Source: Pyrrhosoma nymphula (Eukaryota; Arthropoda; Insecta; Odonata; Coenagrionidae). Taken from it: 64,000 nucleotides of DNA. The stretch lies in NCBI GenBank assembly GCA_963573305.1, contig OY754327.1:55668244-55732243 (forward strand), written 5' to 3'. Positions within the stretch are counted from its first letter, which is position 1; every line of letters begins with the position of its first letter. The notes under the pieces are model-generated. The model saw only the letters and a program-made list of their open reading frames with translations. It had not been told where the DNA came from and made no database searches. The position numbers and the translations under genes are program-made. Shown here one piece after another: positions 12,251-23,226 of this stretch.

Positions 12251-13476
12251 TCAGCGCTTGAAGCGCTGTTTCCTTCCCTTGTTTCTTATTCTTTGGATTT
12301 CTGTATCGGAGACACAGAAATCCTCGTCCATTGCCTCCGGCTGGGGTTTTTTCCCCTTGCTGGAGGGACCGGGAGAAGGGGTCTTCTCGCGCCTAGAGGG
12401 CGAGACCCCGGTTGAGGTTTTAGGCGGGCTCTTCCTTGGAGAGCCCGCAGAGGTGGTTATATCCATTTTCTCTACTGTGTCTGTCTTTTCCTTAGGCGGT
12501 GTCACCTGTTTATCGGGCTTATCTTTATCAGGTTCCGTCTGTGTGCCCATTGTGCACATTTTCACGGGAACGGAAACTACTGATGCGAAGGATTTGGAAA
12601 AAGTTGGAGCAATCAATGCCCTAAACTTTTTCCTCGCCTCTATATACGAGACCTTTTCCAGCGTCTTTATCTCCATGATTTTCTTTTCCTCCTGCATCTT
12701 GGGACAATCGCGGGAGTACACCGGATGTGCACCCTCGCAATTGATGCAGGAGGCAGCCGCTTCGCACTTGTCCCCATCGTGTTTGTCTTTGCCACAGCGC
12801 GGGCAGGTGGCCTTGCCCTCATATCGCGTAGCGATGTGGCCGAAGCGCTGGCATTGAAAATATCTCATGGGGCTTGGAATGAATGGCCGAACTGGAACAG
12901 ATTCATATCCAATGAATACCCTGCTAGGAAGCTTCTCCATGGCGAAGGTGAGGATCACAGATGTGGTGCTTTTCACCTCGCCATTACGGCGACTCATAAT
13001 TTTCTTACATCCCGTGACGCCTTGGGACTCCATCTCCTTGGAGATGGTGTCGTCGTCTAGGTGTAGCAGATCGAAGTGGGAGATAACTCCCCAGCAGGAA
13101 TTTAAAGTGCGATGCGGCTCTACGGACACTGTAAAATCGTGGAAATCATTCCTAAGAGCTTCTCACTCTGTAGGTCAGTCGAAGTCTCGATTAATAGCGT
13201 TCCGTCCCTAAGTTTTTTGGCAGATCTCAGATCTCCAGATAGATACCCCGAAAACACTCTCTTTATGAGGAAGGGAGACACTTTCGTGAAGGTCTCGCCT
13301 TCCTTCGTACATTTCACTATCAAGTAACGCTTTGAAGCGCAGAAAACACATTCTCCCCCGCCCGTGTCTGGGCGGAATCTTTTTGGGGGTGAAAGATTAG
13401 TTTCCGCCATTCCCAATTTTTCTTCGTCCCCCGGGCTCCCCACCCACCATGGAGCCACACAATTGGGACGCCGCAC
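12251..13476 (-). pseudogene. ORF1 gag-like nucleic-acid-binding protein of NLR-2
   Basis: The N-terminal segment (13476-13120 frame) begins with a conserved leader peptide containing VAPWWVGSPGDE, followed by MAETNL and a proline/arginine-rich patch. The main frame 13129-12251 holds the RNA-binding-like core and zinc knuckles CFQCQRFGHIATR-type (one Cys/His position changed: RYEGKATC), CPRCGKDKH and CINCEGAHPVYSRDC. A KIMEIKT...SYIEARKKF block and a basic Ser/Pro-rich tail ending KQRFKR follow. One frameshift near 13125 separates the two parts. The protein would coat element RNA. Confidence 0.88.
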
Positions 13477-14007
13477 CGCAAACCGGTGCGGTCGCCAGGG
13501 CTACCCGAGGGGATATAGCACCCTAGAGGTGGTTGCCTGTTTCGGGTTGGATCTTCGATGCACGGGCCCACCAAACCCGTACATCTCCGACCGCCCTACG
13601 CAGACCCCCACCTCCCTGGCACTCGCCACCGTAAGGCTAACGCCACGGAAGCCGATTGACCGGGAGTGGCTAGTTCCCGGCCGCCCGTTTACACAGAATC
13701 CGGGGCCAAAGAGGGGTATTGGCCCCCGGTCCATACCGGGCATCCGACACCCGGCTGGGAACCACGGACCTCACCCTCCAGGATCCCCTTCTCCTCCTTA
13801 CGGGTCTCCGCACACGGCAAACATGCGGGTGGATCGCAGGCCAGGTGGTGTGGCCGCACACAGACAGTTGACCCACAACACTGTCCGGGCTCAACCCTTG
13901 CTGACTCTGGGTTTGTTTTCGGGGTTTTCTCCCCGCCCTTTTAGTCGCCTCTTACGACAAGCAGAGATACTGCGGGAGTATTCTCAATCCCCCTACCCGC
14001 AGGGGGG
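13477..14007 (-). promoter_or_regulatory. 5' leader and 5' terminus of NLR-2
   Basis: GC-rich leader shared with NLR-3, NLR-5 and NLR-8. The terminal 70 bases (minus strand) can form CCCCCT/AGGGGG, whose loop GCGGG pairs with a downstream CCCGC. A GTCG...CGAC hairpin in the TGCTTGTCGTAAGAGGCG block follows. A second hairpin lies at 13471-13491 beside the ORF1 start. An internal promoter is expected for this class but I cannot point to its motif. Confidence 0.6.
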
Positions 14008-14227
14008 TTGAAACATTAAAAACTGACGCTGGTATTCCGAGGGAGTGGTGAAGGATTTTTGTCGATCACACAAGACCGCTTTAACCACGGGGGTGGGTGT
14101 TAACCAGGGAGGGTGTGATGAGTAAGAGACAGGGTACACTTTAGGTACCCTGAAATCACACCAGCGAATGAAATCATTAAAACGTACACAAACAGGCCTA
14201 GTGGCCTTCGTCCGTCGCACAGTGTAA
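14008..14227 (-). mobile_element. NLR-1, 5'-truncated remainder right of NLR-2
   Basis: Begins with the TSD copy TTGAAACATTAA and continues the RT-to-RNase H connection of NLR-1 (TKATRPVCVRF...RQKSFTTPSEYQ). Homology stops near 14227 without a 5' end, so NLR-1 was 5'-truncated, as is common for target-primed insertions. Confidence 0.82.
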
Positions 14228-14913
14228 ATCTATAAAAGGTGGCTATAATTAGAAAAAAAAAGTTCGGGGTTTTGATTTCTTATTACAAGGTTGGCAAGAC
14301 ACTTATTTGAGCCGCTGAGAAATAAGTTCTAAAAACAATTAAGTATGCAACTGTTCGTAATAATCACTGGCAAAGTGAAAGGTGCGCTGCTGGGATGCAT
14401 AGCCTCCCTCTCGCTTCGAAATATCCTCATCTTCAAGACTCCTCTACATCTACCCAATTGGCTCAATTTGAAATTTATAAAATAGAATCGACGCAGCAAT
14501 TTAAATAGATTTGAAATGTTGTTTTACCACAACATCGAAACAAAATTAAAATTACTGTTAACGTAAATATTAACCAATAAATTGCATATCTTTTATTCAA
14601 AAACTAAAATACGAACATCATTAAGTTATATAGCAGGGCTCAGCAGTGCTTTTGTATACATATATTATTGTAGTCACAAATCTCAGCTATCAAAACAAAA
14701 AAAAATTAACCGCCCCAACCCGCCCCTTCGTGAGCTATTGAAGGAATACGTAAGTAACCTCTAACCGTATGGAAGCCGAAGCGCGCAGCTCGTTGACACG
14801 TTGCATGCAGCAGGCATGGCACTTACTTTGTAATCAGCGTAACAAAATGAGTTCTTTCGCAAAAAATTGGCGCAAGAAAGACTCAAGACAAAGTATTTAG
14901 TTTTGGTCTAAAC
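14228..14913. other. AT-rich spacer, no gene recognised
   Basis: No family resemblance found on either strand. Scattered short open frames (for example 14582-14764) have low-complexity composition and are not supported. Confidence 0.4.
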
Positions 14914-15737
14914 TTGGTAAATGATCAGCCTACTCGGGTATGTTCACTATCAGCTACTTTAATTGACTTAGTGATAACTGACTTTCCATCCAACTGGCTG
15001 TCCTGTACATTACTACCTAATGAGATGTCTGACCACCATGCTCTAGAAGTTAAGCTACATCTCTCAGACAAGATTCCCGAGTGCAAAACACTCACTCAAA
15101 ACGATTTTATAATGATGAGGCTATTCTAAACTTCATGTCCTGTCTCTCCTCTGAAACATGGGAGGATGTTTACTCTACTAGAGATGACGATATAAAATTT
15201 GAATGTTTCTTCAAAACTTTTGAAATGCTCTATGATCATGCTTTTCCACAAAAGACAACTACATCTAAAGTCAGGAATAAAAAAATAAAATTTCCCAAAG
15301 AGCTAATAGACATGGGTAAATATGCGCGCCACTTGCACTATCAGAGCAAATTTGTTGATCATTCCCTCCGTGTGGTCAATCGTGCTACATTAGATCATTA
15401 CAAACATTGCATTCAGGACTTTGTAAGAGCCAAAAATGATACTCATATTTCCTCATCCAAGAACCAGGTGAAAACTGCAAGAGAGGTAATCAAACAGCAT
15501 ACGAATGCAAATTGTGAGCCTGTAAGTCCCTCCATAAACAATTTCAATAACGTAGATATCTCTAATCCGTCAGATATTGCTAATTTTTTCAATGCAAAAT
15601 TCTGCTATACTACCTCTAACAGCAATATTCCTAATCTTAATCTAACACATACCACACACTCAATTTTTCTTTTCCCCTCCGGCCCTGCAGAAATCCAAAA
15701 AGTTATCAACTCCTTTGTTAATAAGTGGTCTGTTTGT
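14914..15737 (+). pseudogene. CR1/L2-like non-LTR fragment: endonuclease C-terminus to RT start
   Basis: Two overlapping frames (14914-15129 and 15081-15736) read as the end of an APE endonuclease: SATLIDLVITD and catalytic SDHHALEV. A long linker follows, then the first RT block (GPAEIQKVINSF). This is a Jockey-supergroup layout (CR1, L2 or related) on the plus strand, unlike its minus-strand I-group neighbours. A frameshift separates the frames, both ends are missing, and NLR-3 abuts it at 15738. Confidence 0.65.
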
Positions 15738-15878
15738 TATGTAGTAGTAGTAGTGTTTAAATTTGGGTGCGTCGACGGCTGAGGTCTTTTTGCACCACTG
15801 AAAACTATTTCTTGCTGATAGTTTGATATTATAAAAAGGGATATATACTAAGGTAAATATAGCATTGGTAAAGTAACT

Positions 15879-17990
15879 TTATACTTTTTTGTAAAATCCA
15901 TAATTATTTAAAAACGTTAAAACCTTGGTTATGTTATCTGTGTTATCTCCTAGGACTTGTGCTATTCCTCCCCAGATGTCTAGCCGTTCCCGCGCTACCC
16001 GATACACATCACACTCCGTCAGGAGATGCCGCACTGTTAATAGAGAGTCGCATTCGTCACATCGTGGCGGAATTTTCTCTTCAGTAAAAAGATACGAGTG
16101 GGTCAGGGCACAATGCTCTATTCTCAACCGAGTAATGGCGACCTCCTCCCTGCGATTTCTCCCGACGGAAGTGGGCCACGCTGATATTTCGGATTTTATT
16201 CCGCGGAGCTTATTGCTATGTTGGTCAGTCCATAGCTCCTTCCATTTTTCCAAGGCCACGCGCCGGAGATCGTTCTTGAGATCATCTACGGGTACCAGCG
16301 ATGTTGTCAGGTCTGGGGCGCTTAGTGCTTCTTTAGCAGCTGCGTCGGTCTTTTCATTGCCGGCAATTCCCATGTGCCCTGGAATCCACAAGAAGGATAT
16401 TTTCACTCCCTCCCTATTGAGGGATAATATGGAAGAGTGGATGTCTTGTACAACTGGGTTAGATGGTGAAAACCCAGAGATTGACTGCAATGCACTCGCA
16501 GAATCTGAACAGATTAAGAACGAGGTATTGCTGCACTTGATATTGGCCAGGGCCAATTAATTGGCAACCAATTCTGCCGTGAATACTGAACATATCGGAT
16601 TGAGCCTTGCTTTGATGATTCCGTGGTACGTAGACACCACTGCACATCCACAAGAGGTTCCAGACTTTGAACCATCTGTAAAGATGGGGATAAACTCGTG
16701 GTGATAACTGATAATTTCTTTATAAAGCTGCTGGTACTCCGTAGATGTGGTGCAGGATTTTGGGCATCGAAGTAGCCGCAAAATAACATTTGGCCGTGGG
16801 ATCGACCACGGAGGTTCTCTCATGTACCCGGTCGGGTACACGTCTGGTAGGTTAAAACTTCGCTCGTCAATGAAATTTTTAAAACGTAAACTTAGAGGCT
16901 TCGTTGCTCTTATCCTCCTATTAAAAAAGTTTAAAAACCGTGGGTTAAAAATAATATTATAGCACAAGTGATTCTTTGCTGATAAAATCTTGGCAACATA
17001 GCTGCATGTCAACATCTCTCGACGAGTAGCGAGCGGGGGCTCCCCCGCTTCCGCATAAATACTCAGGACTGGTGAAGTCCTGAAGGCGCCAGTGTCTAAC
17101 CGTAGTCCGGTATTGTGCACGGCAGACAATGGTTTTATATATGAGTCACGTGCAGAAGAATACGCTACGCATCCATAGTCCAACCGAGAGCGCACTAAAG
17201 CTCGGTACAGTAAAAGCATTGTAGTGCGATCCGCACCCCATGTCTAATGCGTTAAAAACCGTAAAATATTTAAAACCTTCACACATCTGTCTTTTAAAAT
17301 TTTAAAATGTTCACGCCAGGTCAAACGTTGGTCAATAGTCACCCCGAGGAATCGGATAGATTCTACATAGGGAAGTTCCCGATGGCCGAATTACAGGGCC
17401 GGTGGAAGCCGGTGGAAGGTGGAAGAAGCCGTGGCGTAGTGATTACAGGCGCTGGAGCAATTGGTTATGACGGAATTCCTTATTCTTAGAATTCGGATTT
17501 CTTAGAAGGTTAAAATCATTAATAAAACTCGATAAAATGCGACCCCTTCGGTTGCTCTGACCCCTCATACTCCCCCAAAGAGGGTCGTGGGCATTAAAAT
17601 CACCCAATATAATAAAAGGTCGAGGCAACTGACGAACAAGGGAATCGAGGTTAAAACGCGTAACCGGTGCACCCTCCGGCAGGTAAACGTTATACAACGT
17701 CACTGCATCGGGGGCGCACACGGTCACCGCTACCGCCTGAAAGGGCGTATTAAGCTGTGCACGGGAGGTGTAAAGGGCCTCCCGTACAGCAACTGCCACA
17801 CCACCCTGGGCTCTTTGGCCACTGGTGTCGTCAAATCTAAAAATTTAAAAGTTTTTTAAAACTCCCTTGTCCGTAACTTTAAAATGTGTTTCCTGGAGAC
17901 AAATACATAAAGGCTTAAAATCTCGGATTAAAATCGTCCGCTCTTCCTTGGGTCTATAAAAACCATTGCAACACGAAAGCCATTTCTTGA
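15879..17990 (-). pseudogene. ORF2 of NLR-3 lacking the RT catalytic core
   Basis: RT thumb/connection and RNase H share one frame, 17219-15879, interrupted by a single TAA at 16557 where related copies read AIKMA. RNase H marks: FTDGSKSG, AELVA, CSDSASA, GNEKTDAAAK. The C-terminal zinc motif is CDECDSLLTVRHLLTEC. Upstream, the endonuclease N-terminal half is at 17990-17443 (REALYTSRAQL, GDFNAHDPLWG). About 1.3 kb expected between, including the FVDD motif, is absent. The junction around 17390-17470 contains unrelated GC-rich bases. Confidence 0.87.
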
Positions 17991-18059
17991 AAATAAAATA
18001 CAAAACAAATAAAAAGTTAAAAGGCTAATACCAATCGAGCAGTAGGCACTGTGGGAGGG

Positions 18060-19192
18060 TCAACGCCGGAAGCGACGATGCGTCCCCTTCGTTCTCTCGC
18101 GGAGGATTTCATTCTCCGACAGATTGTCGTCCTCATCCATCGATTCCGGTTGACCGGACTTCGTCAAACCGGATGGTCCGGGGGGCGGCGTCATCTCACG
18201 CTTATTGTGTGCCGCCCTGGATGTAATTTTTTTCTGGTTCTTACATGGGAGAACCCTTGCTGACGTTATTTGGCGTGGGTGAAAGTTTTTCTGAGTTATC
18301 TTTCTTGGCAATTTCAGTTTCAACCACAATTACTTCTTTTTCTTCTATGAGTGTTGTTTGGGTGCCAGTTGTGGTCTTTGCAACCAACGTGGAGGCGACA
18401 GCGGAGAAAGATTTCGAAAATATAGGTGCAACCAACGCCCTGTATTTTTTTCTTGCCTCGAAGTATGTCACTTTCTCTGTTGTTTTAATTTCCATAACTT
18501 GGCGTTCTTCGATTAACTTCGGGCACATGCGCGAGTACACAGGATGTGCACCCTCGCAATTCACACATTTTGGGTCGTTAGTGCATTCCGTGTCCGCATC
18601 CGCATGTCGTTCCTGGCCGCATCGCGGGCAGGTGGCCTTACCCTCACATCGCGTAGCGATGTGGCCAAAGTGCTGGCACTGGAAACAACGCATTGGGGCA
18701 GGTATGAATGGCCGCACTAGGACCGATTCGTATCTCACGAACACCTTGTCGGGAAGCTTATCAAGCGCGAAGGTCAACACTACTGACGACGTATCTTTCA
18801 CAACGCCATCGCGCTTGGTAGTAAGGCGACGAGCGTCAGTTACTCCCTGAGACGCCATCTCTCTCTTGATCTCGTCTATCTCTACAAACAGAAGCTCCTA
18901 ATGGCTGATAACCCCCCGACTGGTGTTGAGGGTGCGGTGATCTTCCACTTTGATTTGCATTGGCTGTTTCTATGAGAAGGGTTCCGTCTCGTAACTTTTT
19001 AGCTGATATTAAATCCCCAGGCACTTTCGCAGACAAAACTTTTCGAATTAGGAAAGGAGACACCTTTTTCAATGTCTCACCCTCCTTAGTATATTTCATT
19101 ACCAGGAATCGCTTACTGGCGGCAACTACACTTTCTCTCCCGCCCGTGTCCGGGCGGGATCTTTTTGGTGGAGGTAAGTTGGTACCAACCAT
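18060..19192 (-). pseudogene. ORF1 gag of NLR-3
   Basis: The start MVGTNLPPPKRSRPD is at 19192. Knuckles are CFQCQHFGHIATRC (about 18690-18650), CPRCGQERH and CVNCEGAHPVYSRMC, then the EIKTTEKVTYFEARKKY block and a basic tail ending HRRFRR. Frame changes near 18900 and 18270 break it. The tail (18329-18060) is shortened compared with NLR-8. Confidence 0.87.
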
Positions 19193-19786
19193 TCCAATTA
19201 ATTGAGTTCATCCCCAGGGCTCCCCACCCACCACGGAGCCACACATACGGGACGCCACACCGCAAGCCGGTGTGGTCGCCAGGGCTACCCAGGGGATATA
19301 GCACTATCGTTTAGGGGGCCTGTTTCAGGTTGGACCTCCAATGTATGGGCTCTCCAAACCCATACACCTTCGGCCGCCCTACACAGGACCCCGTTACCCC
19401 AGTACTCGCCATCGAAACATGTCGATAAGCCGATTGATCAAGACTGGCTAGATCTTGACCGCCCGTTTACAGAGGATACAGGGCCAAAGTGGGGTATTGA
19501 AATCTGGACCATACCGGGCATCCGACACCCGGCTGGGTGCTGAAGATTTCACCCACCAGGATCCCTTTCTCCCCCTTACGGGTCTCCGCACACGGCAAAC
19601 ATGCGGGTGGATCGCAGGCCAGCTGGTATGGCCGCACACAGATAGTAGACCCACTACACTATCCGGACGCGTCCCTTGCTGGACTGGGGGTTTGTTTTCG
19701 GGGTTTCCCTCCCCGCCCTTTTAGTCGCCTCTTAGGACAGGCAGGGATACTGCGGGAGTATTCTCCATCCCCCTACCCGCAGGGGT

Positions 19787-20696
19787 GGGCATGCACCGTC
19801 ACTGCGACTGCCTGAAAAGGCGTTGTCAGCTGCACTCGGGAGGTGTAAAGGGCCTCCCGAGTAGCAACTGCCACTCCAACCTGGGCGCGTTGGCCACTGG
19901 TATCGTCAAATCTAAAAACTTTAAAATCATTTAAAAGCCCGTTGTCGGTAGTTTTAAAATGAGTTTCTTGCAGGCATATGCAAGATGGGTTAAGAACCCG
20001 TATTATAATGGCCAGCTCTTCCTTATACTTATAAAAAACATTGCAGTTCCACTGTAATATAAAATCCATAATATTTATTAAATAAATAAATAATTAAATA
20101 ATATAAAAATTAGAGGAATCAGCGTCGAAAACAGTGTTTTCTCTCCTTTCTTTTCGCGAGGACTTCAGTCTCCCAAGGACCCTCGTCCTCCTCCATCGAC
20201 TCCTGTGGTACTAGCTTAGCTAGTCCGGAGGGGCCGGGGGATGGAGTCTTTTCGCGCTTCTTCAGCGCGTCCCCGGCAGTGTATTTTGATTGGTTCTTCT
20301 TAGGAGAACCAATCGAATTAGTGGTGGAGTTTTGGTTTTTTGCCGGATTTGTTGCCTTAGCCGGCTTGGCTGCTTCCTTCGGATCGGCTGTCTTCGTATT
20401 CTCATTCTTGTCGGTCTGTGTTCCTTGGGTGGTTTTCTTTACAGTTGCTATGGAAGCAAAGGATTTAGAAAAGGTCGGTGCTACAAGGGCCCTGAACTTC
20501 TTCCTTGCCTCTAAATAAGGGACTTTATCAATTGTCTTAATCTCCATGACCTTTCGTTCTTCGATCATCTTCGGACACATGCGGGAATACGCTGGATGTG
20601 TACCCTCGCAGTTCACGCAACGTGGATCTTTGGTACATTCAGCACCCTCATGCTCCTCCAGGCTGCAGCGCGGGCATTGCAGCCTGGAGGAGCATG
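19787..20696 (-). mobile_element. I-group fragment NLR-4: endonuclease start plus gag C-terminus
   Basis: ORF2 endonuclease N-terminus is at 20069-19787 (LQWNCNVFYKY, CLQETHFKTTD). Upstream of it, the ORF1 C-terminal two thirds (20650-20119) has knuckles CPRCSLEEHEGAEC and CVNCEGTHPAYSRMC and the EARKKFRALVAPTF block. The 3' part is missing at the NLR-3 border. The 5' side ends in a perfect inverted duplication (20649-20696). Confidence 0.82.
20649..20696. repeat. Perfect 19-bp inverted duplication at the 5' break of NLR-4
   Basis: CATGCTCCTCCAGGCTGCA (20649-20667) and its exact reverse complement (20678-20696) flank a 10-base loop. The left arm is normal gag sequence; the right arm is the same sequence turned back, exactly where element homology ends. 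Confidence 0.9.
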
Positions 20697-20858
20697 CAGC
20701 CGTGCAGCTCCGTGCCGCTCTTCTCTCCCGCTTCAAGACAGCTGCGAAAGTGGGCTCTTGAAGAGAATAACAAACTGGAGCAGGGAATACCAAACTTTAG
20801 ACTAACTCCGGCCTGGCTATTTAAATGGAAAACACATCTCAAAATATTATCGTGAAAG

Positions 20859-21675
20859 GTGACAAAAGTTGTTTCCAAGAAATATTCCACGGATGTACGA
20901 TCCATCACGGTAAAGGCCAAGGAATTCGTCCAGGAAGTGAGAAATGTCATTGAAGGAGGTGCATTGCAAGTGCTAAATACAGATCAGAGCGGTTTCAAAA
21001 AAGAAATGAATTCCAGTCGCACACTGGAATTTCGCGGCGTGAAAATAGTTGAGTCAGTCGTCCAGAGTGCACTTTCAACCACTCATTCTTAGGCGGTCCA
21101 GCCGACAATTTCAATCGAAGGTAGGCTCCTCTCCTCATCTTCTTGCAGGAAAAGGATGGAAAATTTCTCAGAAATGCCAACATTTTTCAATCTTCCAATA
21201 TTCATTGTGTTGCATCAATCTCTGTGTTGCTGACGAAAAAAATTCTCAAGCAGGAGTATTTCGGACGTGTTCTTCCCCAAACATAGATGATGATTGCGTT
21301 ATTTTGATGGATTATTGGGGCTCTTACAAAGATCAAGACGCCATGACAGAAGCGATACCGAAGAATAATATAATTCGTGTGACGATCATACCCCCGAAAA
21401 CAACGGGGCTTATATAACCACTAGATGTGTACTTTTTTCGTACGTGGAAAGATTTCGTGCGCAAAGTTTCTGATCGAGTGTTATTAGATCAGTTAAATGT
21501 GAACCTTTTCCAAAGAAACAATATTTTAAAAATACAATCGCTCATGAATTTCCAGTTCTCAGCTCCAAGGTTCAAAAATTTTATAATGTTTGCGTGGTTT
21601 AAGGCAGGGTATTTAGGGAAAATGACACACAATTACTTTACCCCTGTACAATATTGCATCGATAAAAATATTTGA
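20859..21675 (+). pseudogene. DDE_1-type (CENP-B/pogo-like) transposase remnant
   Basis: Three frames in sequence read like a DDE superfamily endonuclease: LNTDQSGF (first D, about 20978), LMDYWGSYKDQ (second D, about 21308), PLDVYFFRTWKDF (third D, about 21423). A C-terminal helix-rich part NLFQRNNILKIQSL follows. Frameshifts or stops occur near 21092 and 21418. The N-terminal DNA-binding domain is not visible. No TIRs were found, so the exact superfamily remains open. Confidence 0.6.
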
Positions 21676-22480
21676 CAAATACAGTTAAAATAAAGACGAT
21701 AATGTGTGTGGGGACTCCCTATTTATAAAATGTGCCCATTATGAGTTTAAACTGTGTTTCAAACATTTTTTTATTACCATTTATGTGTATAAATATTTTT
21801 TAAATGAAAAAATTTAATATTTATTTGTGGTATGTTTTCCATCCACCATCCTCTAAATTTTAATTACATAACTTCATAATCAAACAAATTTATGTACTGC
21901 TAATTAATGCCGTATTTCGGACAATGTGTCGAAGGTCAAATAAATAACATTTACGATTATTCTTCAGGTTTCCGCGATTTTTTTAAATTTTCATTTTATT
22001 ATTCTCTGGATCCATCGCATTTGGTTGCTTTTTTTACGTTTCGCCTCTCTTCCTGTAGGCGTCGTCAGGTAAAGAAACATGAAAATACCTGACAATGACC
22101 TTTACCTGACGGCCGACGCTCCAATGCATTTCGTGGAGACAAAACCGCGCGGTCTACCGGGCGGCCGAGATCGCGACGCCCGCTGGGAGGGGCTGGCTCT
22201 CTGGGGGCGGCTAGATCGCAGAGACGGTGAATGTGACGTCACAGCGAGGGACCCGGGATACCGTTTCGCGGATTTTTGATTGCTAATATCTCGGCACGTA
22301 GGCCACGTAAAATTTCACAGAATTCATTTTTTCGCTTAAATCTACGAACATGCCAAGTTTGAATCAAATCGGCGCGATACACTTCGTAAGAGTTCCTTGT
22401 GATAGACTGGCAGGATGTTAAACATATTATGTTGATTTAAAAAGAACGTGTTATTTAAAATTAACATTTGTATGTACTGA
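21676..22480. other. Non-coding; contains a GC-rich island at 22090-22270
   Basis: Mostly AT-rich sequence. Around 22045-22110 the short word ACCTGAC / GTCAGGT recurs in both orientations. It is followed by a GC-rich CpG-dense stretch unlike its surroundings, then AT-rich again. The 66-codon open frame across the island is not convincing. Confidence 0.4.
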
Positions 22481-22484
22481 TACC

Positions 22485-22910
22485 CCTATTGAGATGTTTT
22501 GTGATTCTGATTATGCTAACTCCAAGGAAAGAAAGTCTGTTAAAGGGTACATATCAATGTTGGCTAAAGGACCCATAAGTTGGACCTCAAGGTTGCCTAA
22601 GAAGAAAGACCCTGTGCCCAGTTCCACTTGTGAGGCAGAATATGTATCGATGTTCGAAGCTGCCAAGGAAACATTATGGCTAAAGTACATATTGACTGAA
22701 TTAGGCCAAGAAAGGTATTTGAGAAACCCCTTTGTCGTTAAGTGCAATTTGGCTGACGAAACAAGATGGGGATACTGAGCTATCCAAGCATTTAGATATT
22801 AAGTTTAATTTTTGTAGACTATGTGGAAAAGAATATTTTAAGTTTTGAATATGTGTGTAGCAACGAAAATGTTGCTGATTTATTTACAAAACCGCTTAAC
22901 GGACCAAAGA
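22485..22910 (+). pseudogene. Ty1/copia RNase H domain, C-terminal fragment
   Basis: Reads CDSDYANSKERKSVKGY...SSTCEAEYVSMFEAAKE, with the copia RNase H signature D...E and WLKYIL. The later part, in shifted frames, reads HLDIKFNF and VADLFTKPLNG, which is the end of the copia polyprotein. At least two frameshifts. The purine tract and LTR start downstream (23227-23240) confirm orientation. Confidence 0.85.
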
Positions 22911-23003
22911 CCTTTTCTCCTATATGATATATGATTTATACAAACACCTTTTCTCCTATATGATATATGATTTATACAAACACCTTTTCTCATATATGAT
23001 GTA
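22911..23003 (+). repeat. Short tandem repeat, 36-bp unit, about 2.6 copies
   Basis: The unit beginning CCTTTTCTCCTATATGATAT starts at 22911, 22947 and 22983; the third copy is partial. It lies directly after the copia polyprotein end, inside the 3' untranslated part of that element. Confidence 0.85.
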
Positions 23004-23226
23004 TCTTCCCTGAAGTCACTGATAGCGAAGTCACAATTTTTAACAATTATTATTGAATTGAATGATTACTTTGAAGGCTTCAGGAAAGCTTTAAACCTGT
23101 TGTTAATGTATTTTAGAGTAGAGCATTCATATTTTGCAGTGATTGATATTATTGAGTCTTCAGTAAGTAATTTGATAACTGTGAATTCATATTATTTGAA
23201 ATTTTCGATTATTGATTGATGACAAC

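Larger units (their letters stand above)
8279..14007 (-). mobile_element. Full-length I-group non-LTR retrotransposon NLR-2 (5.7 kb)
   Basis: This element has both ends and a 12-bp TSD. In transcription order (minus): 5' leader 14007-13477, ORF1 gag 13476-12251, ORF2 about 12150-8480 (endonuclease, RT, RNase H, zinc motif), 3' UTR, terminal stem-loop 8334-8303, and a short TTAG-type repeat tail. The domain set APE + RT + RNase H with a CCHC gag is that of the I/R1/LOA assemblage; I cannot fix the clade. It is nested in NLR-1. Confidence 0.93.
15738..19786 (-). mobile_element. I-group element NLR-3, both ends present, internal deletion
   Basis: The 3' TAG repeats and stem-loop (15765-15796) and the 5' terminal block (19712-19786) are both present, but the element is only 4.05 kb. 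The RT core and much of the endonuclease are missing near 17340-17450. No TSD matches across its ends: left flank is the CR1-like fragment, right flank is NLR-4. A later rearrangement or recombination at one border is inferred. Confidence 0.82.

Noticed and set aside
12231..12857. 208-codon plus-strand open frame
   Set aside because: It is the antisense of NLR-2 gag; the minus frame has zinc knuckles and matches other copies.
13930..14007. HDV-type ribozyme at the I-group 5' end
   Set aside because: A P1/P3/P4-like set and a C-containing J4/2 can be drawn, but no P2 pairing was found, so I report only the pseudoknot potential.
13364..14011. 215-codon plus-strand open frame, with similar ones at 50702-51286 and 31265-31645
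   Set aside because: These cross the GC-rich leader of I-group elements in antisense; the frames differ between copies and no family is recognisable.
15738..19786. TSD for NLR-3
   Set aside because: Flanks were compared base by base; no match of 5 bp or more at the borders.
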